Positions 41,092 through 50,617 of a stretch of 64,000 nucleotides of DNA are shown one piece after another. Numbering within the stretch: position 1 is the stretch's first letter; every line of letters starts with the position of its first letter. A program made the translations under genes and the position numbers. The notes below the pieces were generated by a model. The model searched no databases, was not told where the DNA came from, and saw only the letters and a program-made list of their open reading frames with translations. Source of the stretch: an uncultured Ruminococcus sp. (GTDB lineage: Bacteria; Bacillota; Clostridia; Oscillospirales; Ruminococcaceae); the NCBI GenBank assembly GCA_947178575.1, contig CAMWYX010000005.1:1-64000 (forward strand). The letters run 5' to 3'.

Positions 41092-42435
41092 ATGGCAGTA
41101 AAAGTAGGAATGGTATCGCTGGGTTGCTCAAAAAATCTTGTGGATTCGGAGCGTATGCTCTATAAGCTGAAAAAAAACGGATATGAACTTGTGACAGAAC
41201 CGGGAATGGCAGATGTGGCAGTAGTCAATACCTGCGGATTTATACAGTCGGCAAAGGAAGAAGCTATCGAAACTATACTCGAACTTGCGGCACTTAAAGC
41301 AGACGGAACATTGAAAAAAATCGTAATAACAGGCTGTCTCACAGAACGCTACAGGGAAGAAGCGGCAGAACTCTTTCCGGAAGCCGATGCAGTTATCGGA
41401 ATCGGCAATAACAAGGATATTGTTGACATTCTTAACGAAGTCATGAGCGGAAACCGTGTAGTAAAATTCGCCCCGAAACTCGATGCGGAACTGACAGGAG
41501 AACGTATAATATCAACATTACCGTTTTTCTCATATCTTAAAGTAGCGGAAGGCTGTTCCAACTGCTGTACATACTGTGCAATACCGATGATACGTGGAAA
41601 ATTCAGAAGTTTACCTATGGAGGACGTTCTTGCCGAAGCCCGTACCCTTGCGGAAAACGGCGTTACCGAACTCGTAGTCATAGCACAGGATACATCACGG
41701 TACGGCGAGGATTTGTACGGAAAATCAAAACTGCCGGAACTTCTCAGGGAATTGTGCAGAATTGACGGTCTTAAATGGATACGTACCCTTTACTGTTATC
41801 CGGAACGTATAACAGACGAACTTCTTGATACAATAGCTTCTGAGGAAAAACTTGTGAAGTATCTTGAAATCCCGATACAGCACTGTGACGGCGGAATACT
41901 CAGCCGTATGAACCGCTGGGGCGATGAGGAAAAACTTGAATCGCTGTTCAGGCATATCCGAAAAAAAATACCGGACGTCATACTCCGCACAACTCTTATA
42001 ACAGGATTTCCGGACGAAACCGAAGAGCAGTTCAATAAACTTGCGGAATTTGTTCAGCGTGTAAGATTCGACAGGCTTGGCTGTTTTGCGTATTCCGCTG
42101 AAGAAGGCACAAAAGCTGCGGAATTTGAAAATCAGATTGATACACAGACAGCAATTCACCGTGCAGATATAATCATGGAACAACAGCTTGAAATAACCTG
42201 TGAAAATAATCAGAAGCTCCTCGGCACTGAACTTACAGCAGTCGTTGAGGGATATGACCGTTTCGGCGAATGCTTTTTCGGACGCACCGCTCTTGACGCT
42301 CCGGATATAGACGGAAAGGTATTTTTCACATCGGAAAAACCTCTGAAAATAGGCGATTATGTTAAAATCATAATAAATGATACACTTGATTACGACCTGA
42401 TAGGAGAGGTGACAGGTAATGAATCTGCCGAATAA
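41092..42435 (+). CDS. rimO: Ribosomal protein S12 methylthiotransferase RimO
   Basis: VSLGCSKNLVDSERML; GCSNCCTYCAIPMIRGKFRS radical SAM; TRAM domain. Confidence 0.95.
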   Translation: MAVKVGMVSLGCSKNLVDSERMLYKLKKNGYELVTEPGMADVAVVNTCGFIQSAKEEAIETILELAALKADGTLKKIVITGCLTERYREEAAELFPEADAVIGIGNNKDIVDILNEVMSGNRVVKFAPKLDAELTGERIISTLPFFSYLKVAEGCSNCCTYCAIPMIRGKFRSLPMEDVLAEARTLAENGVTELVVIAQDTSRYGEDLYGKSKLPELLRELCRIDGLKWIRTLYCYPERITDELLDTIASEEKLVKYLEIPIQHCDGGILSRMNRWGDEEKLESLFRHIRKKIPDVILRTTLITGFPDETEEQFNKLAEFVQRVRFDRLGCFAYSAEEGTKAAEFENQIDTQTAIHRADIIMEQQLEITCENNQKLLGTELTAVVEGYDRFGECFFGRTALDAPDIDGKVFFTSEKPLKIGDYVKIIINDTLDYDLIGEVTGNESAE

Positions 42436-43003
42436 ACTCACTCTTATGAGAGTATGTTTCATACCGTTTTTTCTGCTTTTCATGTATCTTGACATACCGT
42501 TTCATTATCTGATTGCACTTGTTATATTTGCGGCGGCATCGATAACCGATGCTCTTGACGGAAAAATAGCAAGAGCAAGAAATCTTGTCACAAATTTCGG
42601 TAAATTTCTTGACCCGCTTGCCGATAAGGTTCTTGTTATTTCTGCGCTTACTGTGTTTGTGGATATTCCCGAAATAAAAATGGGTGCAGTACCGCTGATA
42701 ATTATAAGTTCCCGTGAATTTATGGTATCGGGTTTAAGACTTCTTGCCGCCGACAGCGGAATTGTTGTGGCTGCCGGAATATGGGGAAAACTGAAAACCG
42801 CATTCACAATGGTAACTATAATAGCTGCGATTTTTTGGTTGAGCATATCCAATGATTTCGGATTTACAGTTCCGGATATTGTTGCAGGAGCTGTTGACAA
42901 CTGGATAATTCCGGTACTGATATGGATTTCCACGGCACTTACTGTCATATCCGGTCTTGTATATCTTAAAGGCTACTGGCATCTTATAGATACCGATAAA
43001 TGA
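42419..43003 (+). CDS. pgsA: CDP-diacylglycerol--glycerol-3-phosphate 3-phosphatidyltransferase
   Basis: CDP-alcohol transferase motif DALDGKIARARNLVTNFGKFLDPLADK. Confidence 0.95.
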   Translation: MNLPNKLTLMRVCFIPFFLLFMYLDIPFHYLIALVIFAAASITDALDGKIARARNLVTNFGKFLDPLADKVLVISALTVFVDIPEIKMGAVPLIIISSREFMVSGLRLLAADSGIVVAAGIWGKLKTAFTMVTIIAAIFWLSISNDFGFTVPDIVAGAVDNWIIPVLIWISTALTVISGLVYLKGYWHLIDTDK

Positions 43004-43023
43004 TAAAAGAAAGGGTTGTTCAT

Positions 43024-43407
43024 ATGAAATGCTGTGCGGCACAGATAAAATATCTTGTGGCAATACGTGAACTTGCAGCTGAATCCGAAGATGTTAAAAG
43101 TGTTCAGATAGCTCGTTATTTAGGCGTATCACGTTCAAGTGTGAGCAAGACTCTGCGATGTCTTGCAAATTCCGGATTTGTATATGAAGATTTCTGCAAC
43201 AGTGTTGTTCTTACTCCGGAGGGAAATGAAGCGGTAGGGGAGATATTCCGCAATTTCAATGATGTGTATATATTTTTCAGGCGGTTTCTCAGGCTTTCAC
43301 ATGAAGAAGCACATTCCCACGCTCTGACTTTTGTAACTACATATCCGGAGGATACCTGCGAACGGCTGAAAAAAATCGTCCGCCGGACGATTAACAAAAA
43401 TAAATAA
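43024..43407 (+). CDS. Short DtxR/MntR-like metal-dependent regulator
   Basis: HTH VKSVQIARYLGVSRSSVSKTLRCLANSGFVYED; LTPEGNEAVGEIFRNF; EEAHSHA. Confidence 0.7.
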   Translation: MKCCAAQIKYLVAIRELAAESEDVKSVQIARYLGVSRSSVSKTLRCLANSGFVYEDFCNSVVLTPEGNEAVGEIFRNFNDVYIFFRRFLRLSHEEAHSHALTFVTTYPEDTCERLKKIVRRTINKNK

Positions 43408-43409
43408 TT

Positions 43410-43450
43410 AAAACCGCTGAGGAATTTTTATAATCCCCAGCGGTTTTTTT
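43410..43450. terminator. Bidirectional terminator between the regulator gene and dnaJ
   Basis: AAAACCGCTGaGGA...TCCcCAGCGGTTTTTTT. Confidence 0.8.
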
Positions 43451-43451
43451 A

Positions 43452-44606
43452 TCAGAAATTCAGTTTATCCTTTATTTTTTCAAAGAAGCTCTGACGTTTT
43501 GTGTAGTTCTTTTCTGAAAGCGACTCCTCAAAATTTTTCAGGAGTTCTTTCTGTTTTTTGGAAAGATTCTTCGGAACTTCCACGTAAATTTTAACATATT
43601 GATTTCCACGGTCGCTGCGGTTTATTTTCTTCACGCCCTTGCCTTTAAGGCGGAATACTGTGCCGGATTGAGTTCCCTCGCCTATAGGATAGCGGACATC
43701 TCCGTCAATTGTGGGAACTGTTATTTCATCTCCGAGAACCGCCTGACTGTAGGTAACAGGGATTTCGCAATGAATATCATATCCCTCACGTGAAAATATC
43801 GGGTGATTTTTTACCGATACATTCAGAAGCAGGTCGCCGGAAGGACCTCCGTTTATACCGCAGTCACCCTGACCGCTGAGGCGTATTGTCTGACCGTTGT
43901 CAATACCGGCAGGAATATCCACAGATACAGTTTTCTGAACACGTGTACGTCCTGTGCCACGGCATTTCTGACAAGGATTTTTGATAATCTTACCTTTTCC
44001 GGAACAGTGCGGGCATGGTCTTGTCGAGGAAATTGCACCGAGAGGAGTACGCTGAGTTGTTTTTATTGTGCCACGTCCCTGACAGTCCGGACATACTTCA
44101 GATGAACTTCCTGCACTTGCTCCCGAACCGTTGCAGGAATCACAGACCGCCATCCGGAATATTTTGACTTCCTGTTTCTTACCCTGACAGGCGTCCATGA
44201 AGTTTATAAGTACAGATTCCTGAATATCAGAGCCACGTTTTGGAGCATTGACATTTGAGCGTGAGCTATTTCCTGTAAAGCCGCCGAAACCTCCGAAAAT
44301 ATTCTCGAAAAGGTCGCCTATATCTCCGAATCCGCCCATGCCTCCCATACCGCCCATACCGCCGAATCCGGCGTTTCCGTCAACTCCGTCATGGCCGAAC
44401 TGGTCATAGCGTGATTTCTTTTCGGGGTCGGAAAGAACTTCGTACGCCTCGTTTACTTCCTGCATCTTTTCAACGCACGAAGGGTCGTCAGGATTCAAGT
44501 CAGGGTGATACTCTCTTGCTTTTTTCTTATAGGCTTTTTTTATTTCGCTTTCAGAAGCACCTTTTTGCAATCCGAGGACTTCATAGTAATCTCTTTTATC
44601 TGCCAT
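43452..44606 (-). CDS. dnaJ: Chaperone DnaJ
   Basis: J domain with HPD; G/F region; four CxxCxGxG zinc motifs. Confidence 0.97.
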   Translation of the reverse strand: MADKRDYYEVLGLQKGASESEIKKAYKKKAREYHPDLNPDDPSCVEKMQEVNEAYEVLSDPEKKSRYDQFGHDGVDGNAGFGGMGGMGGMGGFGDIGDLFENIFGGFGGFTGNSSRSNVNAPKRGSDIQESVLINFMDACQGKKQEVKIFRMAVCDSCNGSGASAGSSSEVCPDCQGRGTIKTTQRTPLGAISSTRPCPHCSGKGKIIKNPCQKCRGTGRTRVQKTVSVDIPAGIDNGQTIRLSGQGDCGINGGPSGDLLLNVSVKNHPIFSREGYDIHCEIPVTYSQAVLGDEITVPTIDGDVRYPIGEGTQSGTVFRLKGKGVKKINRSDRGNQYVKIYVEVPKNLSKKQKELLKNFEESLSEKNYTKRQSFFEKIKDKLNF

Positions 44607-44716
44607 ATGTTTATTCTCCAATCAAATCAAAACAGGATTCTGTCTGTAAATACCGCCAACCTATGCGGAGATACCGCATAGGCTGAAAGTAGCAAATATA
44701 TAATCAGGACAAGTTA

Positions 44717-46567
44717 TCAGACTTCAGTGAAATCTGCATCAACAACACCGTTATCATCAACAGGTGATTCGGCTTCTCCGCCAGCCATATTGCTGAACTG
44801 TGACGGGTCAATTCCCTGACCGTCGGGATTTGCCTGCTGATATATCTTTGATGAAAGGTCGTAGAATGCTTTCTGAAGTTCGTCTTTGAGTCTCTTTATT
44901 TCACTGTTGTTATTAGCTCCGATAGCTGATTTGAGTGCTGAACATTTCTGTTCTATATTGGCTTTCTCGTCGGCGGAAACCTTATCACCGAAATCGGCAA
45001 GAGCCTTTTCGCACTGGAATACGAGATTTTCGGCTTCGTTCTTTGCGTCTACTTCTTCTCTGCGCTTTTTGTCCTCGGAAGCGAACTGTTCGGCTTCCTT
45101 TACAGCCTTGTCAATATCTTCCTTTGACATATTTGTTGAAGAAGTGATAGTGATGTTCTGTTCCTTGCCTGTGCCGAGGTCTTTGGCTGAAACATGAACA
45201 ATACCGTTCTGGTCAACATTGAAAGTAACTTCAATCTGAGGGATTCCTCTTGGTGCAGGAGCGATTCCGTCGAGCCGGAATGTACCGAGCTGTTTATTGT
45301 CACGTGCAAATTCACGCTCGCCCTGAAGTACGTTTATATCAACAGCAGGCTGATTGTCTGAGTAAGTTGAGAATACCTGAGATTTCTTTGTAGGAATTGT
45401 AGTATTTCTTTCAATCATTCGTGTGCAGACACCGCCGGCTGTTTCGATTCCGAGTGAAAGAGGCATTACATCGAGGAGAAGCAATCCGCCCTCAACATCA
45501 CCGCTGAGAAGTCCGCCCTGAAGTGCAGCACCGAGAGCAACGCATTCATCGGGGTTGATTCCCTTGAACGGTTCTTTGCCGATAAGTTTCTTTACAGCTT
45601 CCTGAACGGCAGGAATACGTGAAGAACCGCCCACCATAAGAACTTTATTGAGTTCGGAAGCAGTAAGTCCGCTGTCGGAAAGTGCCTGACGTACAGGTCC
45701 CATAGTAGCTTCCACGAGGTCAGCAGTCAGCTCATTGAATTTGGCCTGAGAAAGTGTGAGGTCGAGATGTTTCGGAGTTCCTGTAGCATCAACAGTGATG
45801 AACGGAATATTTATATTTGAAGTAGTTGTTGAGGAAAGTTCAATTTTAGCCTTTTCGGCAGCGTCTTTAAGTCTCTGTGAAGCCATTTTATCTTTGGAGA
45901 GGTCAACGCCGTCTGTCTTTTTAAATTCTTCAATCATCCAGTTGATGATTCTCTGGTCAAAGTCGTCACCGCCGAGCCTGTTGTTTCCTGCTGTTGCAAG
46001 AACCTGCTGAACATCTTCGCCCATTTCGATAATTGAAACGTCGAAAGTACCGCCTCCGAGGTCATAAACCATAATTGTCTGGTCCTCTTCCTTGTCGATA
46101 CCGTATGAAAGAGCGGCAGCAGTAGGTTCGTTGATAATACGCTTTACTGTAAGACCTGCAATCTGACCGGCATCTTTTGTAGCCTGTCTCTGTGCGTCTG
46201 TGAAGTAAGCTGGAACAGTGATAACAGCTTCCGAAACCGGTTCGCCGAGATAGGATTCGGCATCGGACTTGAGCTTCTGGAGAATCATAGAGGAAATCTC
46301 CTGCGGAGTATAGTTTTTGCCGTCGATAGCAACTTTATAATCAGAACCCATGTGTCTTTTTATGGAAGATATAGTTCTGTCATGATTGGTGATAGCCTGT
46401 CTTTTGGCTACCTGACCTACAAGACGTTCGCCGTTGTTTGTGAAAGCTACAACAGAAGGAGTAGTTCTTGCACCCTCAGCGTTAGCGATAACGACTGCGT
46501 TTCCGCCTTCCATAACGGCGACGCATGAATTTGTTGTACCGAGGTCAATACCGATAATTTTTCCCAT
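44717..46567 (-). CDS. dnaK: Chaperone DnaK (Hsp70)
   Basis: [46 protein letters not shown]. Confidence 0.98.
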   Translation of the reverse strand: MGKIIGIDLGTTNSCVAVMEGGNAVVIANAEGARTTPSVVAFTNNGERLVGQVAKRQAITNHDRTISSIKRHMGSDYKVAIDGKNYTPQEISSMILQKLKSDAESYLGEPVSEAVITVPAYFTDAQRQATKDAGQIAGLTVKRIINEPTAAALSYGIDKEEDQTIMVYDLGGGTFDVSIIEMGEDVQQVLATAGNNRLGGDDFDQRIINWMIEEFKKTDGVDLSKDKMASQRLKDAAEKAKIELSSTTTSNINIPFITVDATGTPKHLDLTLSQAKFNELTADLVEATMGPVRQALSDSGLTASELNKVLMVGGSSRIPAVQEAVKKLIGKEPFKGINPDECVALGAALQGGLLSGDVEGGLLLLDVMPLSLGIETAGGVCTRMIERNTTIPTKKSQVFSTYSDNQPAVDINVLQGEREFARDNKQLGTFRLDGIAPAPRGIPQIEVTFNVDQNGIVHVSAKDLGTGKEQNITITSSTNMSKEDIDKAVKEAEQFASEDKKRREEVDAKNEAENLVFQCEKALADFGDKVSADEKANIEQKCSALKSAIGANNNSEIKRLKDELQKAFYDLSSKIYQQANPDGQGIDPSQFSNMAGGEAESPVDDNGVVDADFTEV

Positions 46568-46762
46568 AATAAATCTTCCTTTCTATAATAAGCCGGTGAG
46601 CTTTATTATACTATAAATGAGCACTCACCGTCATTTTGTATAATATCCCCGTTATTTATGCCGTTTCTGCAATCAAAAATGGGTTTATCATGTGAAATTA
46701 CAATATAATCTTGTGTAAAGTGATGAAAACGCTCATTTATAGTTTGATATTTGTATTTCAAT

Positions 46763-47173
46763 CTATAGATTAGCAGCATACCATATACCGTCATGAATAA
46801 GAATTTCCCAATCTTCATTATCATGTATAAATTTTATTGAAATCCAAGTATCAATATCATCTTCTGAATTTGTTTTTGAAATTTCTGATTTGATTTCAAG
46901 ATTGCATATATCAAATATATCATGTTTACCAAAAGTACTGATTATATCATGATGTTCAACCAATAAATATTGATTAACAACAGGATATTTTCCATTTTCA
47001 TCTGGCGAGTGGTCATCATAATATATTGGATTTGGCATATCATCTTCATTCAATTCAGCACTTTCAAAAAAAGAAATTTCTTTAGCTTTTGAAAATGGCT
47101 TAATACCATTTTTTGATTGCTCTGCTAATTGATTTATTGTACTAACAAGAGTTAACATTTCAATTGGTGTCAT
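46763..47173 (-). CDS. Hypothetical acidic protein inserted between grpE and dnaK
   Basis: 136-aa ORF with RBS AGAGG, AT-rich composition; no family recognised. Confidence 0.6.
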   Translation of the reverse strand: MTPIEMLTLVSTINQLAEQSKNGIKPFSKAKEISFFESAELNEDDMPNPIYYDDHSPDENGKYPVVNQYLLVEHHDIISTFGKHDIFDICNLEIKSEISKTNSEDDIDTWISIKFIHDNEDWEILIHDGIWYAANL

Positions 47174-47184
47174 AAAATAACCTC

Positions 47185-47730
47185 TTATACAGCTACAGCG
47201 ACCATAGCCGGACGTATGAGTTTATCGCCGAGTACGTAGCCTTTCTGGAAAACAGTGCATACATGACCGCTTGCGTAGTCAGTATTTTCAAGCTGCTGGA
47301 CTGCATTGTGGAACTGCGGGTCAAATTCCGCACCCAGTGCATCAATTGCTGAAACATTCATGTCAGTCAGGAATTTCTGAAGCTGATTTGAAATCATTTC
47401 AAGACCTTTCCGGAAATTATCATCAGAGCATTCCACTTCAAGTGAACGCTCGAAGCTGTCGATAACAGGAAGAAGCTTTTCGATACATTTTGATGATGCA
47501 AAGCTGAAAGTTTCGGATTTTTCTCTTGCCGCCCTCTTTCTGAAATTATCATATTCGGCATAAAGGCGGACGTATCTGTCATTCAGACTGTCGAGTTTTT
47601 CTTCAAGTTCAGCTACAGTTGAAACCGGTTCGGATTCTGTTTCACTGCTGGCATCAGTGTTGTCAGTGATTTCGTTAATTTCCGTGATTTCTTCATCTTC
47701 GCTGCATACATTTTTTTCTTTCTCGTCCAT
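47185..47730 (-). CDS. grpE: Nucleotide exchange factor GrpE
   Basis: RLYAEYDNFRKRAAREK; DALGAEFDPQFHNAVQQLE; VFQKGYVLGDKLIRPAMVAVA. Confidence 0.95.
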   Translation of the reverse strand: MDEKEKNVCSEDEEITEINEITDNTDASSETESEPVSTVAELEEKLDSLNDRYVRLYAEYDNFRKRAAREKSETFSFASSKCIEKLLPVIDSFERSLEVECSDDNFRKGLEMISNQLQKFLTDMNVSAIDALGAEFDPQFHNAVQQLENTDYASGHVCTVFQKGYVLGDKLIRPAMVAVAV

Positions 47731-47742
47731 ATCTGCTCCTTT

Positions 47743-48792
47743 CTATAAATCGGGATTATCCGGTTCAATAATTATATTATCTTCGTCCTCAGACATAAGA
47801 GCAGAAATCTTATGTGTAAGGTATTCGACGTATGGAATAATTTTTTTATAGTCAACTCTCATAGGACCGATGATTCCGAGAGAGCCGGCATCATGTCCTT
47901 TTTTGCGGTATTTTGAGACTATCATGCTTGAATTTCCGATGGCGAAAGTACCGCCTGCTCCGAATTTTATCTGAATACCGCTGAAAGAATCTTCTATAAG
48001 GTCGGCGAGTTCGTTTTTATGTTCGATAAAGCGGACTACTTCCATTTTATTGAGTTCGTCGCACGAGAGGAGTTTTTCGCTTCCGCTTATATTAAACTGC
48101 TGATGTTTCAAGTCCTCGGAAAGTTCGCATATTCCTTTGACGAGGGGAGAGAGACTCACCATATAGGCAGAAACGGCGGTAATCATTTTATCGAGCATTT
48201 CTTCGGAAAGCTCGTCAACGGAAATTCCGCTGAGATTTTCGTCGATATAGTGTGTAAAGAAATCAAGTTGTTCATTGCTCAGGTCAAATTCCAACCGGCA
48301 GGCTTTGTTTTTGATACTTCCGTTTGATGTTATCAGGAGTATAACATACAGACGTTTTCCGGTGGGAATTACTTCAACCTTGGAAATAACTGAAAACCGA
48401 GGAGCTGAATTTGTTACTACGGCAGCGCACTGGGTAAGTTCTGTAAGTGCAGCTGCGGCATTCTGGATAAGCAGTTCTTCGGGGGTATCGTCATCTCCGA
48501 GAAGTCTGTCGAGGCGGATTTTTTCTTCCTGTGAAAGTTCAGGCAGAGTGATAAGTTCGTCTACATAAAGTCTGTAGCCGGCGTATGTTGGTATTCTGCC
48601 TGCTGATGTGTGAGGCTGTTCAAGGTAGCCGAGTTGTTCGAGGACAGCCATATCATTTCTGACCGTAGCGGCAGAAACCTTTATGTGTTCAAGTCTGGCG
48701 ATAGTCTTTGAACCCACCGGCTCGCCTGTTCTGATATACTCGTCAACCACAGCAGCAAGTACCTTAAGCTTTCTGTCGTTTACGATAATCAC
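47743..48792 (-). CDS. hrcA: Heat-inducible transcription repressor HrcA (GTG start)
   Basis: DRKLKVLAAVVDEYIRTGEPVGSKTIARLEHIKVSAATVRNDMAVLEQLGYLEQPHTSAGRIPT. AAGGAG 6 nt before GTG. Confidence 0.95.
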   Translation of the reverse strand: MIIVNDRKLKVLAAVVDEYIRTGEPVGSKTIARLEHIKVSAATVRNDMAVLEQLGYLEQPHTSAGRIPTYAGYRLYVDELITLPELSQEEKIRLDRLLGDDDTPEELLIQNAAAALTELTQCAAVVTNSAPRFSVISKVEVIPTGKRLYVILLITSNGSIKNKACRLEFDLSNEQLDFFTHYIDENLSGISVDELSEEMLDKMITAVSAYMVSLSPLVKGICELSEDLKHQQFNISGSEKLLSCDELNKMEVVRFIEHKNELADLIEDSFSGIQIKFGAGGTFAIGNSSMIVSKYRKKGHDAGSLGIIGPMRVDYKKIIPYVEYLTHKISALMSEDEDNIIIEPDNPDL

Positions 48793-48838
48793 AACCAGCT
48801 CCTTTCTTGACAGTGACAGCACCGTATGCTTGAGAGTG

Positions 48839-48865
48839 TTAGCACTCAATCAGTTCGAGTGCTAA
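48839..48865. promoter_or_regulatory. CIRCE operator
   Basis: TTAGCACTC-N9-GAGTGCTAA, exact consensus, upstream of hrcA. Confidence 0.97.
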
Positions 48866-49093
48866 TAATAATTTACCACTATTATAACCATTTGTCAAGA
48901 GGTTTATTCGTGATTCGGCGTTTTGCATAAATTTTACATTATATCCGGCGATGTTTTGTGAATTAAAAATCTTTCTGCGGAGGTTTTGAATGGAAAATCT
49001 GAAAAATCTCTTGACTATTCAGATGATATGTGCTAAAATCATTATAAGCGGCTTAATCAGTCAGCTATAATGTTTATTTAAGGAGAAAAGATA

Positions 49094-50479
49094 ATGGGCA
49101 GATATTTCGGTACTGACGGCTTCAGAGGAACAGCTAATGAAAATCTTACAGCAGACCATGCCTATAAGATAGGACGGTTTATAGGCTGGTACTACGGTGA
49201 ACTCAAAAAACAGGCAGGAGACGATTCTCCGGCAAGAATAGTTATCGGCAAGGATACACGCCGTTCGAGTTATATGTTTGAATATTCCCTTGCGGGCGGA
49301 CTTACTGCTTCGGGTGCAGACGCATATCTTCTCCACGTAACGACTACTCCGTCAGTGGCGTATATCGCAAGAACAGACCAGTTTGACTGTGCTGTCATGA
49401 TTTCCGCAAGTCATAACCCGTACTACGACAACGGACTGAAACTCATCAACAGCAACGGAGAAAAAATGCCTGACGATGTTATCGGACTGATTGAGGATTA
49501 TCTTGACGGCAAACTCAATGTTTTCGGCAAAGACTGGAATGAGCTTCCTTTTGCAACAGGTGATAAAATCGGACGTTCTGTGGATTATGTATCGGGCAGA
49601 AACAGATATATCGGGTATCTTATATCACTTGGAATATATTCTTTCCGTGGTATGAAGATTGCTCTCGACTGTGCAAACGGAGCAGCATGGAATATCGCAC
49701 GGTCGGTTTTTGATGCTCTCGGAGCTGAAACACATATTATCAATGCTTCCCCGAACGGAATAAATATCAATAATAATGCAGGTTCAACGCATATTAATGT
49801 GTTGCAGAAATATGTGGTTGAAAATAATCTCGATGCCGGATTCGCTTACGACGGCGATGCAGACCGCTGTCTGTGCGTTGACGATAAGGGAAATGTAGTT
49901 ACCGGCGACCATATACTTTACATTTACGGCAAGTATATGAAAGAAAGAGATAAGCTGATGAATAATACTGTTGTTGCAACAGTAATGAGTAATTTCGGAC
50001 TTTTCAGGGCTCTTGACGATGCCGGAATCGGTTACGCCAAAACTGCCGTAGGCGACAAGTATGTGTATGAGTACATGAAAGCAAATAACTGCAGTATCGG
50101 CGGCGAACAGTCAGGACATATCATATTTGCAAAGTATGCTTCAACAGGTGACGGAATACTTACAAGTCTTAAAATTATGCAGGTAATAATGTCAAAAAAG
50201 AGAAAACTCAGCGAACTTGCTTCGGAAATGAAAGTATATCCGCAGGTTCTCGAAAATGTGAGAGTAAAAGATAAATCAGCTGCTCAGAATGACCCCGATG
50301 TTCAGAAAGCAGTTGAAAAGGCTTCGCAGGAACTCGGCTCTTCCGGACGTATGCTTGTACGTGAAAGCGGTACAGAGCCCGTTATAAGAGTAATGGCAGA
50401 AGCAGAAAATGAAGAAATCTGCCGTATGCACGTAAATAATATTGTTAATGTTCTTGCGGAAAAAGGTCACACAGTATAA
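49094..50479 (+). CDS. glmM: Phosphoglucosamine mutase
   Basis: GRYFGTDGFRGTAN; MISASHNPYYDNGLKL; DGDADRC; RESGTEPVIRVMAE. Confidence 0.95.
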   Translation: MGRYFGTDGFRGTANENLTADHAYKIGRFIGWYYGELKKQAGDDSPARIVIGKDTRRSSYMFEYSLAGGLTASGADAYLLHVTTTPSVAYIARTDQFDCAVMISASHNPYYDNGLKLINSNGEKMPDDVIGLIEDYLDGKLNVFGKDWNELPFATGDKIGRSVDYVSGRNRYIGYLISLGIYSFRGMKIALDCANGAAWNIARSVFDALGAETHIINASPNGININNNAGSTHINVLQKYVVENNLDAGFAYDGDADRCLCVDDKGNVVTGDHILYIYGKYMKERDKLMNNTVVATVMSNFGLFRALDDAGIGYAKTAVGDKYVYEYMKANNCSIGGEQSGHIIFAKYASTGDGILTSLKIMQVIMSKKRKLSELASEMKVYPQVLENVRVKDKSAAQNDPDVQKAVEKASQELGSSGRMLVRESGTEPVIRVMAEAENEEICRMHVNNIVNVLAEKGHTV

Positions 50480-50617
50480 TATAAATCGTAGTAAAAATTG
50501 AGCAGAATACCGAAAAATAAAGGAAATTTAAAATATCTATTGACATTTGTTCTTTGATGTGATATTATGTATACGGACTGAAATGTCCGTATTCTAAAAA
50601 AATTACAGGAGGCAGAA

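Noticed and set aside
46618-46626. TGAGCACTC as a second full CIRCE upstream of dnaK
   Set aside because: The partner arm at N9 spacing is absent (about 3 of 9 matches); kept only as a weak half-site observation.
48870-49093. glmS-type ribozyme upstream of glmM
   Set aside because: No matching conserved core recognised, and glmM is not the usual target.
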